A DNA stretch of 64,000 nt from Polytrichum commune (lineage: Eukaryota; Streptophyta; Polytrichopsida; Polytrichales; Polytrichaceae). Every line of letters starts with the position of its first letter. Position 1 is the first letter of the stretch. Below the pieces are notes generated by a model, which was not told where the DNA came from, did no database searches, and saw nothing but the letters and a program-made list of their open reading frames with translations. A program made the position numbers and the translations under genes. Shown here one piece after another: positions 37,765 through 49,245 of the stretch. The DNA is taken from the NCBI GenBank assembly GCA_950295325.1, contig OX485809.1, positions 6,014,001 through 6,078,000 of the forward strand, given 5' to 3'.

Positions 37765-38184
37765 GTTCATTGGTTTGAGTGACTAAATAATATTAATTTA
37801 TGTTGTCGACAAACAAACACTATAGATTTTCATAACATTACTCAGTTGATGAGTTGTGTTTAGCTTCCTTGACTTCATGTTCTGTGTGAATGATTGGGTT
37901 CTGACATCTAGGGTCTTTATTCTCGAATCTAATGTGGGGCCCATGAACACAACTCATCAACAGAGTAATTTGTATGTTCATCTTGTTGGTGCAATCTCTC
38001 CAATGAAAACCCTCAGTATATCGGTTGCCACCGACTTTCAATGTAACAAAAAAACTAGGTTAGTCCAAAATTTCAAAAGCATACGCATATCAACATCGGG
38101 TTGCGTGGAGAACAAGCGACCATTGTCTCTCTTCCAACCCCTAAAAGGTTGAGAAGGACGTTTTTTTTGTTTGCGTAGCCGCCT

Positions 38185-38575
38185 TTGCTTGACCCTACCA
38201 ACGTACACATTTACGTTGCAATCTTCTAATTTAGGACATGGGGACGATAAACTATTGTGTGCACAATCCTTACTACACAAAGATGGCATCTGCACGATCA
38301 CATTAGGTTTTCTTCTTCTTTCTAAGTACCCATAGAATTGAGATAGTTGAATTGAGATATTCTCATGGGAAGATGTGAACATCACCTGGTTGGGAGTGGA
38401 CAATCGTGGGTGCCCATGTGGGACTATTCGAGACTAACGTTTTTGTCCGGACAACCACCTTTGCCCAACCATATGTTTACATACACGTTTACGCTATAAT
38501 CATTTGATTCAAGACACAAAGGACCGCTGAACGTTGTGTGAGCAATCCTAACTTTGCAAAGATGTCATCAGTACA
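38185..38575 (-). repeat. Tandem duplication, about 285 bp apart
   Basis: ACGTACACATTTACGTTGCA through ATGGCATCTGCACGATCA (about 38192-38300) aligns with ACATACACGTTTACGCTATA through ATGTCATCAGTACAATCA (about 38476-38580). The minus strand of the first copy is open and Cys-containing (38403-38038), but the second copy has stops. No family recognised. Confidence 0.5.
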
Positions 38576-38593
38576 ATCAAATCCACCAATACG

Positions 38594-39441
38594 ATATGTG
38601 GGTGTTATTCGGTTCGGGTTTTCATGTTCTCCAGCTTCTACCGAGTTTGCACTACATCGATTATCCCAATTAGTGTGTGTTACTATTCAAAGCTACGCCA
38701 TGCTATAGATTTTCTTTACCGAGAATGTAATATTTTATCATGAGAAGTAGTTTATGTTCTATAGTGTCCGAACGACCTATTGAACTTTCATTAGTAGTAA
38801 TTGAACTCCTGAATAAGGCATTATTGTATTGTGTGACTCCAAATAATAACACGCACTAGTTGGAATAATTGGTGTAGCAAATATACGACAGAACATCATC
38901 AGAACTCGTACCAAAAAGTGGACCCACCTCGACGTAGTCATAACATTATTAAGATCCATGACAACGTTCTTTGGGACCGACACTCTTCCACAGAACATCC
39001 CCAACATTTAGAATGAACACACAGAATATTCCGTGGAATATACTCGGTCCCACAAACACATTGTTATGGATCTAAATAATGTTAGACAATATTAATTCCA
39101 CATAACAATCCCAACATTCATAATGAATGTGAGGAATATCCTGTGAAATATTGTCCGTCCCACAGAACATTGTTATGGATCTGAAAAACGTCATGGTTAT
39201 GGTCATTGGAAGCGCATGTTTGTCAACTTCCTAACTGAACACATAGATCCTCCCAAGCACGTTCATTATGGAGTGCGGAGTGGTTGATAAAACTTAAAAT
39301 CAACGTCCAATCGCGTGTGAACATGTGTCTTTATGATGTCCAATATGTTCCATCGTCATGAAAGCGCGCACCAATCAAATGGTCGGGGCCCAGCCAGTTG
39401 AGGAAGGAAGTGGCAGAATAGCACCCGTATTACCTTGAAGG
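38594..39441 (-). mobile_element. MITE-A, reverse copy interrupted by another insertion
   Basis: Starts with ATGTGGGTGTTATTCGGTTC, resumes near 39190 (GGTCATTGGAAGCGCATGTT) and ends at AATAGCACCCGTATTACCTT. At about 848 bp it is 470 bp longer than the family. The extra DNA (about 38660-39185) carries a 60 bp module three times, once inverted (around 38940) and twice direct (around 39040 and 39165, core ATTGTTATGGATCT). Confidence 0.6.
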
Positions 39442-40700
39442 TGAAGAGTTTCTTCAACCTGCTGCTGAATGGGGATGACTTGAGAGAGGCTCACGGGTGG
39501 CCATGTGGGGGCGTCCGATTGGTTTCGAGGTACCCCCCTCACACGACAACTTAAAGTGGCCTCGATCAGTACCACCCGACGTCGCAGCAGCTGCTTGGCA
39601 TTGTGAAGGGGACAGGGCAGCCAGTGGGGTGGGATCCATGATCAGCTCGATTGCGCCCTCCAATCAATCGCCGCAATATATATATATATATGTATATATG
39701 TAACTCATTAGTACACCGTTTAGGAGGAGTAGGGTATTTATTAGGTTTCGTTTGTGAAGTGAAGGAGATCAAACCAACCATGGGTTTACTAGTCTCAAAC
39801 CTCGAGGTTATGAGACTTGAACACAAAGTTACCTAAGTTAATGTTTGAGTTTTTATACACAATGAGTGGTGTCAGGCTACTAATATATCGGTTTTCTAGT
39901 TTGTCTTGCTGGGATGGGTGGGCCAAGCTAATGTTGGTGCATAGGTTGATCCGGGATTTAGGACGGTAGGTCCTGTGTGCAGGTTTCTATTGACAGATGG
40001 AAAGAGGAGGTCGCAAAAGTTTCACCCAACTTTTTACAATAGGCTTCAAATGTACGATGAGTTGGTGGGCTATTACTAGGAATAAGTTTTTCTCCTCAAA
40101 GAAGGATCCAACGCATGGTTTTGTCCCTCTTCGAGAGAACAAGGTCAACCACTAGTGTTAGCACCTATCATTTGCATGCTCCATAAGACCTTCACATTCG
40201 TCTCGCTCTTCGCTTCGCCACCGTTTCGTCGACGCTCTACTCGAGGTGGCCACATTACCCACCCTCTTCCATATGAAAAATGCAAAAAACCATTGTCTCA
40301 AACACACCCCACCTGACCCGACCCAAATGTGCTACCACAATGTCATAGTGTCTACGTCTTAGGGTTACTTCTCATGACAAAGCGTGTCGTGTTGGTATCT
40401 CTAGAGGCATGTAGTTTTAAGACACTTGGCAAATAGTGTATGTGACATGTTAAAATACCATTAAAGGGCGGGTGCAGTCTACGTGATTGGATCTCGGTCT
40501 GTCCCTTTAAGTGACTTGCTTGCCTTGCTTTGCTTTGCTTTGATTTGCATCCAGGCCAGGGTGGATCAGCAGCGTAGCTTAAGCTTAGCTGCCTCCCTGC
40601 TGCGTCCCACAGAGGCATCACAAGACGGGCTGTGAAGCGGTCACCATGAAGTGGACATCAGCCAGTGTGCTGGGCCTGCCCTGCCCTGCCCAGCCACTCC
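39442..40700. other. Mixed-composition intergenic stretch
   Basis: Only short open frames. A TA microsatellite lies at about 39677-39697. Nothing resembles a gene or a complete element. Confidence 0.4.
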
Positions 40701-40701
40701 T

Positions 40702-40742
<41 letters not shown>

Positions 40743-40782
40743 TAAAGCCCGCCGCATGTGGGAGGGGGGGGGGGGGGGGGGG
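40701..40782. repeat. TGCC microsatellite followed by a 19-base G run
   Basis: About nine TGCC units at 40701-40739, then an uninterrupted run of 19 G at 40764-40782. Such a run can form G-quadruplexes and is error-prone in sequencing, so its length is uncertain. Confidence 0.85.
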
Positions 40783-40829
40783 AGAACTGACCGCTAGATA
40801 CAGATGAACTGGTGGTGGGGGGGGCTGAT

Positions 40830-41640
40830 CACACCGGCCTCTTCTGGCACCCTCCGTCGGCATCTCCCCCGGGTCGAGACATAGCGTGGTGAAAAGGGGT
40901 GGTGCGCCGGGACCTATTTCCCAACGCAATCTCCAGACCGGACGGAAGCGTGGGGTGCGATCGAGGCGTGAGGGGCTGCTCACACCGGCCACTTGTGGCG
41001 CCATCCAGGTGCAGTGGGGGAGGGGGGGGCGACACGTGTTCCTCATATGAACCGGTCGAGGAAGTGGCAGGATGTTCACACTGGCCGCTTCTGGCACCCT
41101 CCGTCGGCATTTCCCCCGGCTCGAGACGTAGCGTGGTGAAAAGGGGTGGTGGGCCGGGTTCTATTTCCCAATGTAATCTCCGGACGGGACGGGATGGGAC
41201 GGAAGCGTGGGGTGCGATCGAGGCGCGAGGGGTTGCTCACACCGGCCACTTGTGGCGCCATCCAGGTGCAGTGGTGGGATGGGGGTGGGTGGAGTGACAC
41301 GTGTTCCTCATATGAACCAGTCGAGGAATTGATGGGATGTTCACACCGGCCGCTTCTGACACCATCCGTCAGCATCTCCTCTGGCTCTAGTCGTAGTGTG
41401 ATGAAAAGTGGTGATGGTGGGGTGGGGGGGGGGGTCTATTTCTCAACATGATCTCCATACCCAACGGGTCGAAAATGTTGGTGTAATCGAGGCACGAGGG
41501 GTTGCTCACACCGGACACTTGTGGCACCATCCAGTTGCAGTAGTGTGAAAATTGGCGGGGCGACATTTGTTTCTCAATATAATTCCCCAGCAATTTCACG
41601 GCTAGGAATTGGACGGAAACATTGGTGTGATCAGAAATAA
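40830..41640. repeat. GC-rich tandem array, units about 247-265 bp
   Basis: CTTCTGGCACCCTCCGTCGG recurs at about 40842, 41089 and (diverged) 41354. Each unit also has GTGGTGAAAAGGGGTGGT, CGGACGGAAGCGTGGGGTGC, TCACACCGGCCACTTGTGGC and CGACACGTGTTCCTCATATG. A fourth partial, more AT-rich unit runs to about 41640. G-rich runs (GGGGGGGG) recur in each unit. Open frames here follow composition. Confidence 0.85.
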
Positions 41641-41830
41641 GCATGAGAAATAGCCGGTTGAAGTTCAAGACTTCAGGAAAACCAAAGATCAGTTTAGAGG
41701 GATCTATGGAATAATAATAATAATAATAATACCTCAAATTAATACTGAAAATCCCTAAAGATCACAAAGTGTAACTGGTTGGACTTAAGAACACTAGGAT
41801 TCTGATCGATTGTGCCCAACAATTTCCCCA
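41640..41830 (-). mobile_element. MITE-B copy, reverse orientation, interrupted by AAT repeats
   Basis: GAGAAATAGCCGGTTGAAGT at the start and TGTGCCCAACAATTTCCCCA at the end match the reversed MITE-B. The body word TGTAACTGGTTGGACTTAAG is present. An AAT microsatellite at 41709-41729 sits inside it. Confidence 0.6.
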
Positions 41831-41884
41831 GACACTGACAAGAACGACGCCAGGGTCGACTGGTTGTATGTAAGCTAGGTATAT

Positions 41885-43325
41885 AAGGTGCACACTTGCA
41901 GGTGTTGTTCGGTTGCTTTTCTTAATCGGGCCCTTGTCTTTGATTGGTGTGAGTTTGGCTCGGTGAGGATCAATGAAATAACACCATTTAAGGGCCGGTT
42001 TACACTATGGACCATGAAGTTGTCCCATGGTGATCTAAGAGCGTTGATTGGCTGTTGAAGTCGTCCTGGGATAACTTCGGTTTACACTAGAGGAAAAATG
42101 GCAGAGGGACCATGAATGTCAAGGTCCCCAAAATATAATTTTTAAAGCCTAATAAAATGCACTGACATGGTCCAACGGGTTTTGCAGTGAGAGAGGCAAG
42201 ACAAGGCAAGGGCCCATGTCAGAGATATGCCATTTCAATCAATTCTTAAATGAATCTACCCTCTATGTGCCTTAATTATATCATAGCCCATGAGACATAC
42301 CAACATTGCCTTGCCCTACCCCTTAAACCGGCTCCCATGTGTTTCACCAAACAACGTGGGACATCTAGAACTCAAGAATTCAAGTGCACGTTTGTTTTTT
42401 TGGTCTACCAACTGAAGTGTTTGGAATTTGGGGGCTTGTAATATACCGTTGGAAAGGTATTGAAAATACCTTTCCAACGGTATATTACACACTTCAAAAT
42501 ATTTAAAAAAAAAATTCAAAATGAAAAAGAAAAATCTGTAGTCGTTTAGTGACTGTAGATCAGGGTGGTCAAAAGAACTGCAATGGAATATCTTCTAACA
42601 TTAATTATCAAAGAATTGAACTTTAGTGTTGAGCAAGGTAGGGTGGTAACAACATTAAATATAATCAAGCACTAAATATCCTATTTAGTGTAGTGACAAC
42701 ACAAGGTACATGTCACATGTAAATTACATTGAACATGTACAGATTAAATCGCTCATTTTTTTTGTAAACATTATTGTGAGAAGATTTGCAAGCCACATCT
42801 TCGACACATTTAACAAGAAGTGAAGACAAGTGAAGCCCAAGAGAAGACAAGAGAATGGTCAAACTTGAATTTTTTTCAAAATTGCCCTTAATTAAAAAAC
42901 CGGCACCTTCACTTTTTGGAGCATGGTCATTCTTCTTGGTCCACATTCGGTTTACACCTAGTGAGGGACCCAAGGCTCTCAAAAATAATTTTTTTATGAA
43001 GTCGGACCATGGAAGTCGGACCATGAACTTGGACCATTGACAAAGGCCATCTTCCATGGTCCGACTTCATGATCCATAGTGTAAACTAGCTCTAAGAGAC
43101 ACATGTTTATAATAGATTGGACTACTCCACACGTAATAGTGAACACAACTGGGAGGACTTGTGTATGCAGTTGAAGAATAGATAAACATGCACTTTCGAT
43201 GGGCATGATTGAATTAGGGGAGGTCTGATATTTGCCAATGCTTCATTGTAGATTTGCCACTGCAACACAAGTTTTCATTGTGGCACACCTAATTTGCGGA
43301 AGTTGAAAACGTGAAAAACCAATCA
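41885..43325 (+). mobile_element. MITE-A copy split by a Harbinger element
   Basis: The left part, AAGGTGCACACTTGCAGGTG to ATGAAATAACACCATT (41885-41988), and the right part, AGACACATGTTTATAATAGA to GAAAACGTGAAAAACC (43096-43325), together rebuild one MITE-A in family order. The 1.1 kb Harbinger-type element lies exactly between them. The far right terminal repeat is lost. Confidence 0.8.
41992..43092. mobile_element. Non-autonomous Harbinger-type element (1101 bp) nested in MITE-A
   Basis: The left end GGGCCGGTTTACACTATGGA faces the right end CCATAGTGTAAACTAGCTC; TAA flanks both sides (41989-41991 and 43093-43095). Inside lies a perfect hairpin, 42438-42461 against 42465-42488 with a GAA loop. 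A relative's left part is at 58285. No transposase is encoded. Confidence 0.85.
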
Positions 43326-43481
43326 ATTTTTCAAGTCAGTTTTTCTAGTTCCTCATCTTGTGTATTGATCAAATCTAGGTCCTCAAAATTTTGTTGCATT
43401 AGCAAATCGATGATGAAACATCAACAAATTTCAGATTGGAATTCCGACTTTCTTTGGTCTAGATATGGTTATCAGAATTGC

Positions 43482-43690
43482 ACACTTCGTGACACCTTAA
43501 CACAAGTCTTCCCAATTGTGTTCATTATTGAGTGTGGACTAGTTTATAAAATTTGCAGATGAGTCATATATATTCTAAACGCATATCTTGAAGATGTGTC
43601 TTTATGGTGTTTGTTTTGTGATTCCCACCTAAGCACACACCACTCAAATATAGATGTCTGATTAAGGAAAGTAAACCCACATATCAAATC
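43482..43690 (-). repeat. MITE-A fragment, reverse orientation
   Basis: CAAGTCTTCCCAATTGTGTT through ATGTGTCTTTATGGTGTTTG and AGATGTCTGATTAAGGAAAG to CCCACATAT match reversed MITE-A. The right half is missing. Confidence 0.65.
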
Positions 43691-44378
43691 TGACAATATT
43701 ATGTTGGGGGCACTTCCAACTCCACACACAATTTTTCGTTATTTGTTTGAATCACAAATTAACTAATATACTTAGTTAAAATTGTGAATCACAAAGATTT
43801 TTATGTCAGGTTTTAAAATGGGGTGTTAAGATGCTACAAATATAGGAGGTTAAGCAAATGTAAATCAAGGCCTGCCACATGTGCAACAAGAATGCTAAAT
43901 AAATCTTGCTTATGGGTGCTGCACACACCCCTTTATTGAGGGTCCTCATTCATCCCATTATCCCAGAATTTTTTTTTTAAATTCTACCACTGACCAAATG
44001 TCCCAAGTCAAGAACTTCAATTTGCAATTTTATTGGATCTTTTCAAATTTTGTTGTAACAAAGAGATTTTTCTTCCTAGATCTTCATAGTGGAGTTGGTT
44101 TCAACATAGATGTGGCTAATCATTAAATATGTTTGAAATGGTTGGTTGAATTGCGCTCAAGGTCAAGGGTGGTATGAAAGTATCAAGTTCATTGGAATAA
44201 ACATGAGGACAACAAAAATGACAGTGAAAAAGACTCTTCACGTTGACCTCTAACAACATTTGCATCTCAATTGCGATTTTGCCACTTGAAACGATAGTTT
44301 TCATGATTCTCAATCGCTAACCGTACGAAGACAACTTGCAACCCCATCCAACAACTAAAAGTGTATACATAGTTGTCT
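43691..44378. other. AT-rich stretch without a gene
   Basis: The word CTTCACGTTGACCTC (about 44236) and the 60 bases after it resemble 61415-61470, so an unidentified degraded repeat is shared. Nothing else can be supported. Confidence 0.4.
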
Positions 44379-44588
44379 GGGGAGATTTTTGGACATAATC
44401 GGTCAACATCCCAGTGTTTCCAAGTCCAAATGGTTACATGTTGTGATCTCTTGGTTTTCTTTATCAAAGTGGGGTATATTCTATATAGTCCTCTAAAATG
44501 ATGGGCAATTTTGCGGAAGTCTTGAACTTCAACCGCTTACCTCTCAAACTCAACCAATCCATCTGTAACTAGTGGTCGGTTCTCCCTG
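44379..44588 (+). mobile_element. MITE-B copy
   Basis: Runs from GGGGAGATTTTTGGACATAA to GGTCGGTTCTCCCT. Body words GTTACATGTTGTGATCTCTT, GGGGTATATTCTATATA and CTTGAACTTCAACCG are in family order. Confidence 0.65.
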
Positions 44589-45895
44589 TCCATTAGTACG
44601 AACCCTAAACAGCCGAAGAATTTTTTTTTTGACCATTGAGTCTATAGTAAACCCTTCACATCAGATTGAGAAGAAACGATCCATTTCATGTGGAGTCTTT
44701 GTTTGGATGGCTTCTTCCTTGGAAGGCAAGCAACTGCTTGCAACCATGACATGGATTGACGTATATCTCAATTTGGGTGGACTTGAAAGCATCATGCCTC
44801 ACAATAATGCAGGCGGGCAAAAAGTTGGGATGTGATGTTGGTCCTGATCACAAAGAAACCAACTACAATGCCTTTTTGATAATAGAGTGAAAAATGAATA
44901 GATAAATTACCAACATCGGCAATCCGACATGAGTTTGAGCTTGTTGATCTTACCCTGTTCTAGAATCTTCTTGGTGTAGGGTGGGGTTTACTGCTTACCT
45001 TGCAGTGGGTGGGCTCTTGGCTTTCTACTTCCCTAGCTAGTTTTTTTTTCCTTCAATAAAGAGAAGATTTCACAGCGGAAATCGAACCACCAACCACTTC
45101 ATTCAGAAATGGGTACCTCTCCAGTATCACCCAGTAGTTTAATGTCATCTCGGACCACAATAGAGTGATCTCTTAATCCAACTAGAGATTTGGTTGCGAG
45201 TTGATTATTTTGCATACAATATTTTCCATGTGTCGGTTAAGTGCTCGGGGCATGCTTGGAGTTAGTGGTCCATATCATTTCAACACCTCCTAATATGTCC
45301 CAATGAACTTAGTCCTCAATGAACCGATGTAGAATATTCTATGTTCAAACCTCCACACCACCTCCAAGCATGCACTAAAAAGTTACCGAACTTGGAAAGT
45401 ATTTTATGCAAAACAACCAACTCTTGACCACATCTCCGGTGGAATTTCATAATAACTCTATCGAGAAAGTAATGTGTTTTTGGAATTGAATAAGTAGGTG
45501 TGTACACAGATATGTGCAGTTAGGTTGCCGCACACTAAGTGATCAATGTTTAACATTTTTTTGAGAATTTGGTATCATAGTAACAAACTACGTTGATTAT
45601 TCTATTACTGTGGTTGCTATATGGGTGAATAAACAATGTTGTGAGTTCTTGTGATCTGGGTTGTATCCTAGGCAATCACATGGGAATAGAGGCAACGTTT
45701 TTTTGTGAAGGCAACCTAATTGCACATATCCATTTAGCTTCCAGCTTGCATAACATTAATTAGATGACGTATCTTGCATCCTTCTTATTTCAAAGTTGGG
45801 AAAGAGAAGATAGCCTCGCCCATGGTCTGTTGCCGGTGAAATGAGTGGTTATATATATATTTTTAAACATACAACAACTAGTCATTGCTGTTGAG
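44589..45895. other. AT-rich stretch without a gene
   Basis: An open frame at 44572-44835 overlaps the MITE-B end and is unrecognised. No other structure was found. Confidence 0.4.
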
Positions 45896-46122
45896 AGAGG
45901 GAATTATTTTGTACAAGCACACCTCTCTTTTCATTAAACATAAAAGCCCTGAAATAGGAGGTTACTTATTTTTGGTAAGTTGACACTATAATTAGCTTTG
46001 AAGACCTTGAATTAGTGTAACCAAGGTCATTTGAGATGAAGCGGCAACAAACTTAACTCATAGGGGGTCAAGTTTTTATGTTGGGTGGATGATTGCTATG
46101 TTCATATACAATAATTCCCTCT
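45896..46122. mobile_element. Small TIR element (227 bp)
   Basis: AGAGGGAATTATTTTGTACA at the left faces TATACAATAATTCCCTCT at the right, with the pairing continuing into CATAAAAGCC / AAGTTTTTATG. No clear flanking duplication. The word ATAATTCCCCTCTCT at 58903-58917 is the right end of a relative, and 59590-59640 resembles its left part, so the family has other broken copies nearby. Confidence 0.55.
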
Positions 46123-47037
46123 GATCGTAGAGCTTATATCAACTATGGGGAGGCCTTTTTATAAGCCTACAACTTTGCAATCACAAGCCAACCATAAGGA
46201 CATGGCACATGAGCAAAGGGCCGCGGGGGCAATGGAGATGCCGATGTGTTAGACCCTGCACCGGAAGTGGTCTCCATAGCTTTTGGTAAAACCTGGATGT
46301 ACCCCTGGGGTACATGCTTTGAACATGCTTGTCTCCCCAACAATTGGGGCCCTAGTTGTAGTTGGTGCTACCTCCACCCGAGCAATTGTAGCAACTACCG
46401 TTGTGGCATACCCTTTCCAAGGCTCATGTTTTAGGGCTAATACGTTGACAATAGCACTCTGTAGACTTTGTTGACTCCACAACACAACTGCCAGCTACCA
46501 TGGTCCAAACTATAAACACAAAAGAGAAAGCCACCCATGTATAATGAAGGCACCACTCCCGGCAGATTCCCGGTCATACAAAGCACAACAAAGGAGTTGA
46601 GTAATGTTACATGAAGGACCAATCTAGATAACAATTAATTAGTTTTGGTGTGTGTGATTACATGGGGTGTGGGCATAAAATCTAATGTGATTAGAGATCA
46701 TTTTGTCCAATTTTTTCTCAATGAATATGTTTGTAATGAATGTTTTTAGCCTACCAAAGATTAACTTATGACCTACTTATTTTGTTGATCATGTGACCAC
46801 ACCTTTGTTAACATGTGGCACAAGGTGGTGGAGCAACACTCAGCTGTTTCCATAATTCAAGGGGTCCAAGCTTTGAAAGGAGAACCTTTGGCTTTCTAGG
46901 GTTTGGGGTTCATTTCCCGGCCACACAAGCTGCCCTTCACATGAACGAGGGATGAGAAAGTGGCTATGTCCTCATGTTTCCTCTTTCGTAGTTGACCATG
47001 GTGGCTATCAATGTAGTGCCACTCTTGAGCAGTGATC
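46123..47037. other. Stretch without a gene
   Basis: Overlapping short open frames around 46246-46485 on both strands share no recognisable protein. No repeat was defined. Confidence 0.4.
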
Positions 47038-47250
47038 GGGGAGATTTTTGGGCATAATCGGTTGAGGTACTAGTGTTTGCAAGTCTAACCGGTTACATGT
47101 TGACATCCTTCGGTTTTCCTTTAGTAAATTGGGGTATATTTTATAAATTCTCTAAAATGATCGGTTATTTATTTTTTTGCAGTCTTGAACTTCAACCGGT
47201 TATTTCTCAAATTCAACCGGTTCATCTGTAACTAACTGCTAGTTCTCCCC
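47038..47250 (+). mobile_element. MITE-B copy (213 bp)
   Basis: Runs from GGGGAGATTTTTGGGCATAA to CTGCTAGTTCTCCCC and is the cleanest copy of the family: AACCGGTTACATGTTGACAT, GGGGTATATTTTATAAA, CTTCAACCGGTTATTTCTC, AACCGGTTCATCTGTAAC. AACCGGTT occurs several times within it. Confidence 0.7.
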
Positions 47251-47639
47251 AATCATAGCTCTTGAGGTTGTCAACACATGTCTTATCATCACAGTTAGGT
47301 CATTGTCAAAAAAAAAATTTAACCACATGAGAAGAAAAAAAATGGGGTACTTCTAATTCAATACAACAAAAATTTATACTGTGAGCCCAATATGGTGCCC
47401 ACATGTGTTTTTAATCTATGAATTATTAAAATCTTAGGCTTTAGGTTTACAATGAATACTTGAAAAGATAAAAAGAGTGAGGCTTTTAGTTAACGTTCTT
47501 GGTAAGTTTAAGAGCTTGTGTAGGTGTGACTTTGGAGTTGAACATTTAAGAATTAGTTCAGGGATTGATTAATGGTTAGAAGAAGCTTAGAGTTATGGGA
47601 GGTTAGGATTTAGGCTGACTATGGTGTTAGAGTTGTGGC

Positions 47640-49214
47640 TTAGGCTAGGATTAATTGTTTGTTTTAGGGTAGTATGTCGTTGTGTTAAGAAGGGGGTCCT
47701 TCCAGAGAGGCGGATTAGGCCCTGGATTTCTGGATCCCGGGAAGGGGTCCCCTGTTTCGGTCGAAAACGGTGACAATCTACTCTCTCTCAACCAAGCACG
47801 AAGCGGAGAAGAGAAGCGGTAGCCGGGCAGAGCCCCTGCCGAAATCCAGAGTTCGAGGGCTCTCATGGACTGCCGTGGATCGCAAGGAGTTGGGAGTGCT
47901 CTTGGCAGCCGAGTGCAGGTGGTATGGGAGTTATGTGCGGCCAGGTTAGGAACTGTGCCGGGGTGCCGTCTAATGAAATGCAGTTTCGGTTGGGGAAGGA
48001 TCCCTCGACAAACCACAGGATGGGGAGTAATCGCGACAGGGCAACCAAAGGGGTGTATGGTTGGGGAATGTAAGGCCATAGACACCAGAGGCAATGAGAA
48101 TCTGGTAAGCTGGACATTAGCCGAACAATGGGGAGAATGGCTGGATACGCTCCTGTCGGAGCAGATGGGCGGCATAAGGCCGTGAGGGCAATATCAGTTT
48201 TGTTGCCAATAGGCATCATCCTCAGGGGAAGAGACCTCAGCTGAGTAATTGCAGCCACTGCTGCTCGATAAGCCCTGTCTCCGAATGGACATGTAATACC
48301 AATTTTCTGGCCATAGCCTGGTAGAAAGGAAGAAAAAACTTTTCTTTTGTGATAAAGTAACTAAAAAGATGGATGAAAGTTAGTCTAGGATGAAAGCGGC
48401 AGGCTATAGGCCGAGGGAAGAAGTTTCAGGAGTTGCAACCGTCAGGAGCTCCGATCTTGATAAGCGGGCTATCGCCAGAGAGAAGACACTTCTCGTTATA
48501 TCTACTGAAGCCATAGCTGTAGAGAATCAGGCTATAGGCGATAGAGTTAGACTCAAGCATAGTTGTTTTTTTGAAGTAGGATCAGAGCTGGAACATCGCC
48601 GTCTGTGATAGAGGGATGTAGCTAAGTAAGATGTAATTAGTTTGAGGAAGTAAAGACAGTTGCATGGAAATGTTGAGTATGGCCATAATATGTATGTGAT
48701 CATTATTGTTGAATCAGTGCACAAGTAGTTTGCACGAGTGAATGAAATTAGCACGACTTGAGTGGAAGGAGTTGAGTCAAGCATGAGGATCTGTGAGTGA
48801 AGAAGAGCGGCGACCAAAGAGTCTGTTGACAAATTGACGAAGTTGATATCGAAGTTGGAGACATATTGGAAAAAGGAGAGAGTGAAAGGTCGCAACCTGC
48901 ATTGTGAAAGAAACCTGTTGGATTGAGATTGAGGAGTTATCTTAAGGTGGAAATCAGAGAGTGATTGGCAGTGAGAGAGAGGAACGAAGCATAAAGAGGG
49001 ATGGACTATCGCCGAAGTAAAGATAAATGGAAATGGCCATAGTCTGTAGTTGGGATACAGCGAAGTGAGAGCATCTGTAAGAACTTGAGCAAGAGTTGTC
49101 AGAACAGTAGGCATAGCCAAGGAGATCAGATTAAGGCTGAGATTACCGAGAAAGGAGAGCCGCAGTAGAAACAAGAGAGTTACAGAGCCAACCAAGTTAC
49201 TGAGAGATACACAG

Positions 49215-49245
<31 letters not shown>

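Noticed and set aside
47651-48258. Coding region of a retroelement on either strand
   Set aside because: Open frames on both strands show no zinc knuckle, protease, reverse transcriptase, RNase H or integrase motif.
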